From assembly GCF_025506355.1 (NCBI RefSeq), contig NZ_JANZYP010000045.1:21254-85253 (forward strand): DNA of 64,000 nucleotides. The letters are read 5' to 3'. Below the pieces are notes generated by a model that was not told the DNA's origin, made no database searches, and saw nothing but the letters and a program-made list of their open reading frames with translations. Position 1 is the first letter of the stretch. Each line of letters begins with the position of its first letter. Positions 50,810-59,827 of this stretch are shown in pieces. A program made the position numbers and the translations under genes. This DNA comes from Sphaerisporangium corydalis (GTDB lineage: Bacteria; Actinomycetota; Actinomycetes; Streptosporangiales; Streptosporangiaceae).

Positions 50810-51683
50810 GGGTACTTCCCTTCGGGGAGATGTCTTCTCTGGCCTCCGGCTCGACACCGTCGAGGTGCGGCTCGGAGGGGCGGCGGCCGATCTCTCGGCG
50901 CCAGGTCTCGAAGCCCGCCGCGGTCGCCGCGATGACGGCGACCCCGAACACCACGCCGGCCGTCACGTCGGTGACCCAGTGCACGCCGAGGGCGACGCGC
51001 GTGTAGGCGACACCGCCGACGATCACCGCGCCGGTGAGCCAGGCGATGATCCGCTGCCGGCGGTTCAGTACCGGCAGAAGCAGGAGGATGAGGATGCCCG
51101 CGCCGAGCGTCGCGTTGACGGCGTGCCCCGAGGGGAACGACGCGCCGGGCGCGAGGTCGACCGGGTTGGGCAGGTGGGGCCGCGCCCGGTCGACGACGAC
51201 CTTGAGCGCGAGCCCGAGCAGGCCGCCCACGGTGATCGTGGTCACCGCCCAGATGGCCAGCCTGGGGGCGCGCCGGAACACCAGATAGGCCGCGGCCAGC
51301 CCGACCAGGACCCGCCAGGTCCCCGGGCCGAACACGTTGGTCCACAGCTGGAGGAAGCTCACCCAGCCGGGGTGGCCGAGGGCGAAGGCGTGCAGTGCGT
51401 CGGCCGCGCCCTCGTCGATCCGGTTCACCGGGCCGAAGGAGGACTTGACCAGGAGCAGCAGCAGCCCGAACGGGACCAGGACCAGGAACACCGCGCCCGA
51501 GGCGAGCGTGAGCCGCAGCCCTAGGCGCCGGTCGGGGTCGAACCGCTTCCTGATCCGCCCGGCGCCCCCGGACGGGCCGGCTGGCGGGTTCCCGTCCGTG
51601 GCCGGGCCCGCGGCGGCGCCACCCGGGCGCGCGTCCTTTCCAGGACGGCCCGCGCCGGTCAGCCGGTTCCCGAACGTGCTCAT
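50793..51683 (-). CDS. PAP2-family lipid phosphatase, first copy
   Basis: 296 aa from ATG 51683. A polar N-terminus of about 50 residues precedes six TM helices. Motifs: KVVVDRARP (Lys present), ASFPSGHAVNATLG and TRVALGVHWVTDVTAG, a complete PAP2 triad. A C-terminal cytoplasmic tail is rich in Glu/Arg/His. The adjacent second copy is only distantly similar, so this is an old duplication with probable substrate specialisation. Confidence 0.9.
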   Translation of the reverse strand: MSTFGNRLTGAGRPGKDARPGGAAAGPATDGNPPAGPSGGAGRIRKRFDPDRRLGLRLTLASGAVFLVLVPFGLLLLLVKSSFGPVNRIDEGAADALHAFALGHPGWVSFLQLWTNVFGPGTWRVLVGLAAAYLVFRRAPRLAIWAVTTITVGGLLGLALKVVVDRARPHLPNPVDLAPGASFPSGHAVNATLGAGILILLLLPVLNRRQRIIAWLTGAVIVGGVAYTRVALGVHWVTDVTAGVVFGVAVIAATAAGFETWRREIGRRPSEPHLDGVEPEAREDISPKGSTHGHRH

Positions 51684-51705
51684 CGTGACCCCCCGTACGT
51701 GTCCA

Positions 51706-52755
51706 TCACTGATCCCTACCCGCCGGAACGCGTTCCGCCCGGTGCCCGTCGCTGGCGTCCGCGCGGCCCGCCACCGGGCCCTCGGCGTCCGCGCGGCCCG
51801 CGGCCGGGCCGGGGTCCTCGGTGATCGGGCCGCCGGTGCCGCCCCGGCACGCCTCCAGTTGCGCGGCGAACGACAGGCCGAGGAACAGCGCCACCGAGCT
51901 GAGCAGGGACCACAGGAGCAGGGCCATGACGGCGGTCAGCGGCCCGTACGTCGCGCCGAACGAGCCGGACTTCTCGACGTAGAGGGAGAGGCCCCAGGTG
52001 AACACGGTCCACAGGGCCAGCGCCACGAGTGCCCCGGCGGCGAGCCAGGTGTGGCCGGGCTGCCTGCGCCTGGGGGCCGCGCGGAACAGGACCGAGGCCG
52101 ACAGCACGGCGAGCAGGAAGCCCACCGGCCACCGGAGCAGCCGCCAGGCCGTTGTCGCGGTGTCCCCCCAGTGGTAGACGCCGGCGAGCGCGTCGCCGAT
52201 CGCCCTGCCGCCCACCATGATCAGGAAGCCGAGCGTCATCAGGGACCCGGCGGTGAGTGCCATCACCACGGCCTTGGTGTACTTGCGCCGGAACGGGCTG
52301 TCGCGCTCGACGCCGTAGATGCGGTTGGCGCCCCGCTCGACCTGGGCCATGGCCGTCGTGAGGCCGACGATCGCCGTGACCAGGCCGGCCCACAGGGCGA
52401 TGGCGCCGCCGTCGCCGGCGTGGCGCTCGCTCACCGCGAGCGCGTCCTGGATCACCTGCCGGCCCGATCCGGGGAGGATGGCGCGGATCGTCCGCTGGAC
52501 GACCTGCCCGAGACGCTCCTGGTGGAGCCAGGAGCTGAGGCCGACGGCCGCGATGGCCCCGGGGATGATGGCCAGGCAGATCTGGAACGCCAGCGCGCGG
52601 GAGTGGCTGAAGCCGTCGCCGTACCTGAAGCGGACGAAGGAGTCGCGGACCAGGTGCCAGCCGCCGTACCGGCGCAGCGTCACCCAGGCGTCGTCGGCGC
52701 TCAGTTCCTCGCCGCTCATCGACCGCGTCTGCGGGACCGTGGTGGCCGTGCCCAT
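51706..52755 (-). CDS. YihY/BrkB-family inner membrane protein
   Basis: 349 aa from ATG 52755, two bases after the diacylglycerol kinase-like stop. About six TM helices with SHSRALAFQICLAIIPGAIA, FRRKYTKAVVMALTAGSLMT and SLYVEKSGSFGATYGPLTAV, matching the YihY/BrkB (formerly mislabelled RNase BN) family. Function is uncertain; transporter or envelope roles are suggested in other bacteria. The C-terminal 50 residues are polar with a repeated AGRADA motif. Confidence 0.9.
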   Translation of the reverse strand: MGTATTVPQTRSMSGEELSADDAWVTLRRYGGWHLVRDSFVRFRYGDGFSHSRALAFQICLAIIPGAIAAVGLSSWLHQERLGQVVQRTIRAILPGSGRQVIQDALAVSERHAGDGGAIALWAGLVTAIVGLTTAMAQVERGANRIYGVERDSPFRRKYTKAVVMALTAGSLMTLGFLIMVGGRAIGDALAGVYHWGDTATTAWRLLRWPVGFLLAVLSASVLFRAAPRRRQPGHTWLAAGALVALALWTVFTWGLSLYVEKSGSFGATYGPLTAVMALLLWSLLSSVALFLGLSFAAQLEACRGGTGGPITEDPGPAAGRADAEGPVAGRADASDGHRAERVPAGRDQ

Positions 52756-52757
52756 GG

Positions 52758-53651
52758 TCAGCCCCGCTTCTCGCGAGGCGTGCGCAGCAGCAGCGCGCCC
52801 GGCCTGGTCTCGATCGACATGGAGGAGCCGAGGCCGATCGGGTCGCCGTCGCACTCGTGCAGGACCGCCGGCTCGACGTCGATCTTGGCGCGTTCGGCGG
52901 TGTACCGCTCGGCGCGCCGGTCGTAGCGCTGGGACCGGGTCATGACGTGGCCGACGACGCGCAGCCAGTCCATCGGGGTGCGCGGGGCCAGGATGAGGAT
53001 GTCCAGGCGGCCGTCGTCGGGCTCGGCGTCGGGCAGGAGGCGCAGGCCGCCCTGGAGCTGGCCGACGTTGCCGATGAGCACCATCATCGCCCGCCTGCGG
53101 ATCGTCGTGCGCCCGTCCAGGCAGAGCGTGACCTGGAAGGGGTGGTCGCCGAGGTGCTTCACCAGCCCGCCCACGTAGGCGAGCCAGCCGATCTTGGCCT
53201 TGACGCCGTCGCTGGTGCTGTCCGCCATGGAGGCGTCCAGGCCGATCCCGGCCATGACGGTGAAGGGACGGCCGTCGATCATCCCGAGGTCGAGCGCCCG
53301 CGTCTCGCCCTCCACTCCGGTGCGGACGGCGTCCTCCAGCGCGGTGGGGAGCTTGAGGTTGCGGGCCAGCAGGTTGCCGGTGCCGGCGGGCAGGATGGCC
53401 ATCGGCACCTGGGTGCCCATCAGGCCCTCCGCGCACGCCCGGACGGTGCCGTCGCCGCCTGAGGCGAAGACCAGCTCGGCGCCCTCGGACACGGCCTGCT
53501 TGGCCATGCCCACTCCGGGGTCCTCGGCGGTCGTCTCCAGCCACAGGGGCTCGGCCCAGCCGTGGCGCGCGAGTTCGGCCGTCACCTCGGCGCGGTGGCG
53601 GTCCAGCTCGGACACCTTGGTCGGGTTCACGATCACGGCTGATAGGGGCAC
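52758..53651 (-). CDS. Diacylglycerol kinase-family lipid kinase
   Basis: 297 aa from GTG 53651. DAGK catalytic domain: SAVIVNPTKVSE, VFASGGDGTVRACAEGLMGT (GGDGT nucleotide loop), AILPAGTGNLLARNL, MAGIGLDASMADST. The C-terminal lobe is DagK-like (LDILILAPRTPMDWLRVVGH). Phosphorylates diacylglycerol or a related lipid. Next to PAP2 phosphatases in one operon, it may form a phosphorylation-dephosphorylation cycle for membrane or wall-carrier lipids, an inference from gene order. Confidence 0.9.
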   Translation of the reverse strand: MPLSAVIVNPTKVSELDRHRAEVTAELARHGWAEPLWLETTAEDPGVGMAKQAVSEGAELVFASGGDGTVRACAEGLMGTQVPMAILPAGTGNLLARNLKLPTALEDAVRTGVEGETRALDLGMIDGRPFTVMAGIGLDASMADSTSDGVKAKIGWLAYVGGLVKHLGDHPFQVTLCLDGRTTIRRRAMMVLIGNVGQLQGGLRLLPDAEPDDGRLDILILAPRTPMDWLRVVGHVMTRSQRYDRRAERYTAERAKIDVEPAVLHECDGDPIGLGSSMSIETRPGALLLRTPREKRG

Positions 53652-53761
53652 GAGGGTGCGTGCTACCCGGATCTTCCCGCTTTGAACAACCGCCCGCGCC
53701 CAGGATCCGCCGGGCGTCTCGTCCCCGGACGGGCGCCGGTGGTCAGTGGGCCTCGCGGGGC

Positions 53762-54499
53762 TCAGGAGCCGCCGAGCACCTCGGCGACGACGCAGGTGAT
53801 GTTGTCGGGCCCGCCCGCGTCCTTGGCCAGGTCGATCATCCGCTGCGCGGACGCGCCGAGGTCCTTGATCTGGGTGAGCGTCTCGTGCAGCGCCTGCGGC
53901 CCGACGACCCCGCTCAGCCCGTCGGAGCAGATCAGGTAGCGGTCGCCCGCGCGCGCCTCGCGCATGGACAGGTCGGGCTCGACCGAGCCGCTGCCGCCGA
54001 GCGCCCGCATCAGCAGGGAGCGGCGCGGGTGCGCGGCGGCCTGCTCGGGGGTCATCTGCCCGTCGTCGACCAGCGACTGCACGAGGGTGTGGTCGCGGGT
54101 GATCTGGTACAGGTAGCCCTCGCGCAGCAGGTAGGCGCGGGAGTCGCCGATGTGGGCCAGGGCGAAGCGCGTGCCGTCCCAGAGCATGGCGGTGAGGGTG
54201 GTGCCCATGCCGGTGAGCTTGGGATCGCGGGCCGCCATGTCCTTGAGCCGCCGCCCGGCGTCGGTGATCGCGGTCTCCATCGCGCCCAGCAGGTCGGCGC
54301 TGGGCGGGTCGCTGTCCAGGGCCGACAGGGCGGCGATGACGGTGGCGCTGGCCACCTCGCCGTGGCTGTGGCCGCCCATCCCGTCGGCGACCGCGAGGAG
54401 CCGTGGACCGGCGTACACCGAGTCTTCGTTCTGCTGGCGGCGCAGACCGACGTCGGTGCGAGCCGCGTAACGCAGCGTGAGCGACGCGTTGTTCGACAT
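53762..54499 (-). CDS. PP2C-type Ser/Thr protein phosphatase
   Basis: 245 aa from ATG 54499. Metal-dependent phosphatase motifs in order: SDVG-equivalent ARTDVGLRRQQNEDSVYA, LLAVADGMGGHSHGE, GMGTTLTAML, ALAHIGDSRAYLL, RYLICSDGLSGVV and GGPDNITCVV, with all metal-binding Asp residues. PstP-like cytosolic part with no TM segment. It is divergent from the methylase gene whose downstream neighbour is a Ser/Thr kinase, so it may reverse that kinase. Confidence 0.94.
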   Translation of the reverse strand: MSNNASLTLRYAARTDVGLRRQQNEDSVYAGPRLLAVADGMGGHSHGEVASATVIAALSALDSDPPSADLLGAMETAITDAGRRLKDMAARDPKLTGMGTTLTAMLWDGTRFALAHIGDSRAYLLREGYLYQITRDHTLVQSLVDDGQMTPEQAAAHPRRSLLMRALGGSGSVEPDLSMREARAGDRYLICSDGLSGVVGPQALHETLTQIKDLGASAQRMIDLAKDAGGPDNITCVVAEVLGGS

Positions 54500-54514
54500 G
54501 GTCTCAGTAAATCA

Positions 54515-54543
54515 TTGGTTGAAACACTTCACAACCATATAAT
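54515..54543 (+). promoter_or_regulatory. Promoter of the methylase gene
   Basis: TTGGTT (54515-54520) and a perfect TATAAT (54538-54543) with a 17-bp spacer in an AT-rich divergent region. GGTTG/CAACC (54517-54536) also form an inverted repeat across the spacer, a possible operator. Confidence 0.65.
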
Positions 54544-54627
54544 TTGTGGATTGCAGTGGCATGGTGGACTAATCTGACCCGTGGGAGGCGAGGCGGACCC
54601 GTGGGTGAGCAGGGAGATGCGACGCGA

Positions 54628-56574
54628 ATGGGACACGATGCCACGTTGAACGCGGGCGACATCGCACGGCTCGCCGATGTCGGTCGCGCCGCCGTCAGCA
54701 ACTGGCGCCGCCGCTACGACGACTTCCCCCAGCCCGTGGGCGGCACGGCCGCGAGCCCGCTCTTCTCCCTTCCCGAGATCGAGGAATGGCTGCGCCGCAA
54801 TGGCAAATCGTATGAGATGTCGTTGGGTGACCGCGTCTGGCAGCGCCTGCGCGCCTCCGGTGACGACTTACGCCTCGGCGATCTGGTGGGATGCGCGGGC
54901 GCGTTCCTGCTCTACCTGAGCCGCGACCCTGGCGGCTGGCGGCGCGTCACGCGCGGCCCCGAGCTCGCCAAGGGACTCCATCAGACGGCCACCGCCGCCA
55001 CGTCCGACCTTCCCGTTCCGGTCGACTGGGACCTCATCGACACCAGGCTGTACCGGCTGATCGCTGATCTGGCCGCCGAGCAGGGCCCGCTCGCCGCTTT
55101 CGAGCTGCTCTGCGAGCGCTACGTGGAGGCCCACTCCCGGCAGCTCGCCGTCACCCGGCCCGACGTCGCCGAGCTGATGGCCCGGCTGGCCCGCTTCGAG
55201 CTGGACCCGGCCGGCGGGGTGCGCACCGTCCTCGACCCGTCGTGCGGCGTCGGCGCCCTGCTGCTGCCCTTCTCGGGCGCCCGGGTGCTCGGGCAGGAGG
55301 CCGGCGACACCGGCGCGCTGCTCACCGCCGTACGGCTGCTGCTGCGCGACCCGGACGCGCGGGTCGTCGCCGGCGACGCGCTCCGCCTGGACGGGTTCCC
55401 CGGCGCGCGCGCCGACGTCGTGGTGTGCGACCCGCCGTTCAACGAGCGCGCCTGGGGCTACGAGGAGCTGACCGGCGACCCCCGGTGGGAGTACGGCCTG
55501 CCGCCGCGCGGCGAGTCGGAGCTGGCCTGGGTGCAGCACTGCCTGGCCCACGCGCGCCCCGGCGGCCTGGTCGCCATCCTGATGCCCGCCGCCTCGGCGA
55601 GCCGCCGCCCCGGGAAGCGCATCCGGGGCAACCTGCTGCGGGCCGGCGCCCTGCGGGCCGTGATCACGCTGTCGGCCGGCGGCCCCGACCTGTGGCTGCT
55701 GCGCCGCCCCGAGGCCGGCGAGCGTCCGCCGTCGCTGGTGCTGATGGTGGACGCCGACGGCGGCGTCCCGGCCGCCGAGGCCGCGTGGCGGGCGTTCGCG
55801 GCCGACCCGGAGGCCGAGCCGCCCGGCGCCGCCCACGCCGTCCGCATCATCGACCTGCTGGACGACGAGGTGGACCTCAGCCCGGCCCGGCACCGCCCCC
55901 ACCCGGGCGACGAGCACGCCGACCTGGGGTTCGGCGGGGTCCGTGACCGGTTCCTCGCCTCGGTGGCCTCGCTGCCGCGCGCGCTGCCCGCCATCGGCGT
56001 GCTGACCGGCGCGCGCGACCTGCCGAGCGCGTCGGTCGGCGAGCTGGTCAGGGCCGGGCTGGTCACCGTCCACCAGGGGCCGGCGAGGATGGCGACCGAC
56101 GCGGGCGACCTGCCGGTGCTGACGGCCGCCGACCTCGTCTCCGGCGGCCGGCCCTCCGGGCGCACCACCCCCGACCCGGGTCACGTCGTCCTGGAACCGG
56201 GGGACGTCGTCGCGACGACCACGGCCACCGACGGCGCCGCGCGCACGCTCGCCGAGGGGGGCGCGGTTCTCGGGCCCCAGCTCCATCTCTACCGCGTGGA
56301 CCCCGAGCGGATGGACCCCGACTTCCTGGCCGGGTACCTCAGGTACGCCGGAACCGCGGGGACGAACCGGTCGCATCCGGGCGCCAGCCGGGTGGACGCG
56401 CGCCGGGTGCGGATCCCGAGGGTCTCCCTGTCCGAGCAGCGCGCCTACGGCCGGGCCTTCCGCGAGCTCCTCGCCCTGGAGGACGGCCTGCGTGAGACAA
56501 CGGCTCTGGGGGAGACGCTGGTCCGGCTAGGCTTTGACGGGCTGGCCGGCGGCAGGCTCCGTCCCGAGGCCTGA
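54628..56574 (+). CDS. N-6 DNA methylase with N-terminal HTH and HsdS-like C-terminal region
   Basis: 648 aa from ATG 54628; GTG 54601 is an alternative and both have distant ribosome sites. Residues 8-60 form a helix-turn-helix (LNAGDIARLADVGRAAVSNW, then a LFSLPEIEEWLRRNGK tail). Methyltransferase motif I is LDPSCGVGALLLPF (about 202-215) and motif IV is CDPPFNERAWG (about 268). Residues about 465-640 resemble a type I specificity TRD: VVLEPGDVVATTTATDGA, LHLYRVDPERMDPDFLAGYL, then VRIPRVSLSEQRAYGRAFR. So one chain has HsdM- and HsdS-like parts, as in type IIG or PglX-like enzymes, yet no endonuclease domain or adjacent restriction gene is seen. Either an orphan regulatory methylase or part of a kinase/phosphatase-linked system with its neighbours. 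Confidence 0.82.
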   Translation: MGHDATLNAGDIARLADVGRAAVSNWRRRYDDFPQPVGGTAASPLFSLPEIEEWLRRNGKSYEMSLGDRVWQRLRASGDDLRLGDLVGCAGAFLLYLSRDPGGWRRVTRGPELAKGLHQTATAATSDLPVPVDWDLIDTRLYRLIADLAAEQGPLAAFELLCERYVEAHSRQLAVTRPDVAELMARLARFELDPAGGVRTVLDPSCGVGALLLPFSGARVLGQEAGDTGALLTAVRLLLRDPDARVVAGDALRLDGFPGARADVVVCDPPFNERAWGYEELTGDPRWEYGLPPRGESELAWVQHCLAHARPGGLVAILMPAASASRRPGKRIRGNLLRAGALRAVITLSAGGPDLWLLRRPEAGERPPSLVLMVDADGGVPAAEAAWRAFAADPEAEPPGAAHAVRIIDLLDDEVDLSPARHRPHPGDEHADLGFGGVRDRFLASVASLPRALPAIGVLTGARDLPSASVGELVRAGLVTVHQGPARMATDAGDLPVLTAADLVSGGRPSGRTTPDPGHVVLEPGDVVATTTATDGAARTLAEGGAVLGPQLHLYRVDPERMDPDFLAGYLRYAGTAGTNRSHPGASRVDARRVRIPRVSLSEQRAYGRAFRELLALEDGLRETTALGETLVRLGFDGLAGGRLRPEA

Positions 56575-56712
56575 CGGCGGCCACCGATGCCCGGCGCGCG
56601 ATCCCCTGGGCGGCGGGCGGCGGTGTGGCCGGTGGACGGCGGTATGCCGGCGGCCATCTGCGGCCCGGCGGCTGAGGGTGTATTTTCCCCGATAGATCAT
56701 TAGGAGGGGTGA

Positions 56713-57606
56713 ATGGTCATCGGCGACCGGTACGTGCTTGACGACCTTCCCCTCGGCCAGGGCGGCATGGGCGCCGTCTACGGTGGCCACGACAAGCACC
56801 TCGACCGCAGGGTCGCCGTCAAGTTCCTCCGCTTCCCCGGCGGGCACGACGAGGAGCTGGAACAGCGCTTCATGCGCGAGGCGCGCATCCTGGCCCGGCT
56901 GGAACACGCCGGGGCCCCGATCCTGTACGACTTCGGCACCTTCGACCGGCGCCTGTTCCAGGTCATGCAGTTCATCGACGGTGTCACCGTCGCCGACCTG
57001 GTCAGCGAGCACGGCCCGCTGCCCGTCCCGTGGGCCGCCGCCATCGCCGCGCAGGCGTGCGCGGTGCTGTCGGCCGCCCACGCGCTCGCCATCTGCCACC
57101 GCGACCTCAAGCCGACCAACCTGATGCTCTGTCCCGACGGCAGCGTCAAGGTGCTCGACTTCGGGCTCGCCATGCTGCGCGAGGCGGACGTCACCCAGTT
57201 CACCCGCATCGGCCAGATCCTCGGCACCCCCGCGTACATGTCGCCCGAGCAGATCCAGCGCGGGCTCGCCGGGCCGCGCAGCGACCTGTACGCGCTCGGC
57301 TGCGTCCTGCACGAGATGCTGACCGGGCGCCAGCTCTTCGCCGGGCCGACCGAGTACTCGGTGTTCGAGAAGCAGGTCAACGAGCGCCCGCCGCCGGTGC
57401 CCGACGTGCCCGAGGAGCTGAACGCGCTGATCGCGGAACTGCTGGCCAAGCAGCCCGAGGACCGCCCCTCCGACGCCAACGCGCTCTACGACCGGCTGCA
57501 GCCGTTCGCGGTCGACCTGCCGATGCTCCCCGGCTTCCTCACCCCGCCGTCGGTGCCGAGCCCCGGCCGCATGTACGCCCGGGTGGTCGGCCGCGTCCTT
57601 CCCTGA
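56713..57606 (+). CDS. Soluble Ser/Thr protein kinase
   Basis: 297 aa from ATG 56713 with AGGAGGG upstream. A complete PknB-like kinase fold with no TM or sensor domain: PLGQGGMGAVYGG, VAVKFLRF, catalytic HRDLKPTN, VLDFGLAMLREADVTQ and GTPAYMSPEQ, all canonical. The tail after residue 262 is short. It follows the methylase by 138 bp on the same strand, with the PP2C gene on the other side of the methylase. Substrates unknown; the methylase is an obvious candidate. It differs from the celR-linked kinase, which has a TM and an altered catalytic loop. Confidence 0.94.
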   Translation: MVIGDRYVLDDLPLGQGGMGAVYGGHDKHLDRRVAVKFLRFPGGHDEELEQRFMREARILARLEHAGAPILYDFGTFDRRLFQVMQFIDGVTVADLVSEHGPLPVPWAAAIAAQACAVLSAAHALAICHRDLKPTNLMLCPDGSVKVLDFGLAMLREADVTQFTRIGQILGTPAYMSPEQIQRGLAGPRSDLYALGCVLHEMLTGRQLFAGPTEYSVFEKQVNERPPPVPDVPEELNALIAELLAKQPEDRPSDANALYDRLQPFAVDLPMLPGFLTPPSVPSPGRMYARVVGRVLP

Positions 57607-57639
57607 GCGCCCAGGGCGGCCCGTCCGGGGGATCGGCCG

Positions 57640-58107
57640 TCAGCAGCCGTCGGTGGAGTTCAGGTTCGCCAGCACGACCTCGAAGATGTCCCGCAACTGC
57701 TCGGCCTGCTCGGGGGTGAGCCGGTCGAACAGGACGCGCCGCACCTCCTCGACATGGCCGGGCGCGGCCTCGGCGAGCGCGGCGAAGCCCTCGTCGGTGA
57801 GCGTGGCCACCGTCGTGCGCGCGTCGCCGGGACGCTTGCCCCGGCACACCCAGCCCAGGGTCTCCAGCTTGGACACCGCGTGGGAGAGCCGGCTGGCCGA
57901 CGAGCGCACCCGCCGGGCCAGCTCGGTCATGGTCATCGACCGGCCGGGCGCCTCCGACAGCATCGCCAGGATCATGTAGTAGGTGTGCGGCATGCCGGAG
58001 TCGCGCTGCAACTGGCGGTCCAGGGACTCGTGCAGGAGCTGCGAGGCCCACAGGAACGTGCGCCACGACCGCTGCTCATCGTCGTCCAGCCACCGCGTCT
58101 CGCTCAC
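57640..58107 (-). CDS. MarR-family transcriptional regulator
   Basis: 155 aa from GTG 58107. Winged helix with N-terminal dimer helices (WASQLLHESLDRQLQRDSG), HTH MTMTELARRVRSSASRLSHA, wing KRPGDARTTVATLTDEGFAA and a dimer tail. A perfect palindrome lies 21 bp upstream of its start, so it is probably autoregulated. Target pathway unknown; the D-amino acid genes lie downstream on the same strand, upstream in coordinates of their own transcription. Confidence 0.92.
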   Translation of the reverse strand: MSETRWLDDDEQRSWRTFLWASQLLHESLDRQLQRDSGMPHTYYMILAMLSEAPGRSMTMTELARRVRSSASRLSHAVSKLETLGWVCRGKRPGDARTTVATLTDEGFAALAEAAPGHVEEVRRVLFDRLTPEQAEQLRDIFEVVLANLNSTDGC

Positions 58108-58128
58108 CCGCCCAGACTACCTGTTTAC

Positions 58129-58140
58129 TTGAGCGCTCAA
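58129..58140. promoter_or_regulatory. Palindromic MarR operator candidate
   Basis: TTGAGCGCTCAA, a perfect 12-bp palindrome 21 bp before the MarR start codon. Length, symmetry and position are typical of MarR autoregulatory sites. Confidence 0.75.
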
Positions 58141-58201
58141 ATGAAGCCGCGGCGGCGGCGGGCCGTTCGGCGGGCCTGTCATCAGCCCACCGATCCGGTC
58201 G

Positions 58202-59827
58202 TCAGCGGGTGCCCTCCGGGGTGCGGCGCAGGGCCCTGCCGGGGAGCGCGCCCGTGGGCCGGCCGTCGTCGATGACGGCCACCCCGCCGACGAACACGTA
58301 CGGGATGCCGGTGGGCGGCCTGCGCGGCTCGGCGAAGGTCGCCCCGTCGCCGACGGTGGCCGGGTCGAACAGGACCAGGTCGGCGTGGTACCCGGGCCGG
58401 ACCAGCCCCCGCTCGACGAGCTTCAGCCGCCTGGCGGCGTTGCCGGTCAGGTGGGCGACGCACTCCTCCAGCGTGAGCACGCCCTGGTCGCGCACGTAGT
58501 AGCCCAGGTAGCGAGGGAAGGTGCCCCACGCGCGTGGGTGCGGCCTGGCGCCGGTGAGCAGCCCGTCGCTGCCGCCGGTGTGCGCGGGATGCCGCATGAT
58601 CGCCCGCAGGTTGTCCTCGTTGCCCACCAGGTGCAGGATCGTGGTGCCGAGCCCGTCCTCGACCAGCAGGCTGCGGTACACCTCGAAGGGGTCCCGCCCG
58701 GAGTCGGCGGCGAGCCTGGCGATCGTCCGGCCGGTCGCCCAGCCCAGCTCGGGCGAGCGCGTGCCCGAGACGCCCACACTGTCCCAGTCGACCGGCACGC
58801 CGTGGCAGCCGTCCGAGCCGACCTCCTCCATGACCTGCCGGATGCGCTCGGCCTCCACCGGGTCGCCCAGGCGGGCCAGGGCGCGATCGGGCCCGCCCTC
58901 GGACGCCCAGCCCGGCAGCAGCGCGGCGAGCGTCGTGGACCCGGGCCGGTAGGGGTAGCTGTCGAGCGTGATGTCGCAGCCGTCGCCGATGGCGGCGTCG
59001 AGCAGGCTCAGCAGCTCACCGGCGCGCCCGGCGTTGATGGGGAAGTTCATCGTCGCGTGCGACAGGTGCAGCGGGCATCCCGACGCGCGCGACACCTCGA
59101 CCATCTCGGCGTACGCCTCAAGGGCCCCGGCGCCGTACGAGCGGTGGTGCGGGGCGTAGAAGCCGCCGAGGCGGGCGACGACCCGGCACAGCTCGACCAG
59201 TTCCCCGGCCGGGGCGTACATGCCGGGGGTGTAGGTGAGGCCGCTGGACATGCCGACCGCGCCCTCGGTCATGGCGGTGGCGACCAGCGACTTCTGCCGG
59301 TCCAGCTCGGCGGCGGTGGCCGGGCGCGCGTCCCAGCCCATGGCGAGCATGCGCACCGTGCCCTGCGGCACCAGGTAGCAGGCGTTGACGGCGATGCCCC
59401 GGTCGAGCCGGGACAGGTACTCCCCGACCGAGCGCCAGTCCCAGTCGAACCCGTCGGGGTCGCCGTTCCACCCGGTGATCTGCCGGCGGATCTGCGCGAG
59501 CGTGGTGTCGTCGACGGGCGCGTACGACAGCCCGTCCTGCCCGAGCACCTCGCAGGTGACGCCCTGGGCGACCTTGGCCAGATGGCCGGGGTCGGCGAGC
59601 AGGGCCAGGTCGGAGTGGGCGTGCATGTCGACGAAACCGGGGGCGAGCGCGAGCCCGTCCGCGTCGATGACCCGCACGCCGTCGCCCGCCGCGCGCCCTC
59701 CGGGGCCGCTCGTGGCGCGCGGCGCGATCTCGGCGATTCGCCCGTCGGCGAGCGTCACGTCGGCGACGTACGACGCCGCGCCCGAGCCGTCGACGACCGT
59801 GGCCCCCCGCAGGACCGTAACCGTCAT
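58202..59827 (-). CDS. N-acyl-D-amino-acid deacylase (D-aminoacylase)
   Basis: 541 aa amidohydrolase from ATG 59827, which overlaps the preceding stop by one base. Metal-dependent (beta/alpha)8 barrel: LAPGFVDMHAHSDLALLADP (HxH metal site), VTCEVLGQDGLSYAPVDD, APHHRSYGAG, PLHLSHATMN and HTGGSDGLLTGARPHPRAWG. Hydrolyses N-acyl-D-amino acids to free D-amino acids, the step before the dehydratase-like enzyme encoded upstream. Cytoplasmic (no signal). Confidence 0.92.
   Translation of the reverse strand: MTVTVLRGATVVDGSGAASYVADVTLADGRIAEIAPRATSGPGGRAAGDGVRVIDADGLALAPGFVDMHAHSDLALLADPGHLAKVAQGVTCEVLGQDGLSYAPVDDTTLAQIRRQITGWNGDPDGFDWDWRSVGEYLSRLDRGIAVNACYLVPQGTVRMLAMGWDARPATAAELDRQKSLVATAMTEGAVGMSSGLTYTPGMYAPAGELVELCRVVARLGGFYAPHHRSYGAGALEAYAEMVEVSRASGCPLHLSHATMNFPINAGRAGELLSLLDAAIGDGCDITLDSYPYRPGSTTLAALLPGWASEGGPDRALARLGDPVEAERIRQVMEEVGSDGCHGVPVDWDSVGVSGTRSPELGWATGRTIARLAADSGRDPFEVYRSLLVEDGLGTTILHLVGNEDNLRAIMRHPAHTGGSDGLLTGARPHPRAWGTFPRYLGYYVRDQGVLTLEECVAHLTGNAARRLKLVERGLVRPGYHADLVLFDPATVGDGATFAEPRRPPTGIPYVFVGGVAVIDDGRPTGALPGRALRRTPEGTR

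Noticed and set aside
47621..50935. Very long open frame (about 1100 codons) antisense to kdpD and PAP2
   Set aside because: High-GC shadow of kdpD; His/Gln/Arg-rich composition and no domain, while the opposite strand has complete KdpD motifs.
46805..53651. kdpFABC potassium ATPase genes expected beside kdpDE
   Set aside because: None present; flanking genes are RecQ-like helicase and PAP2 phosphatase.
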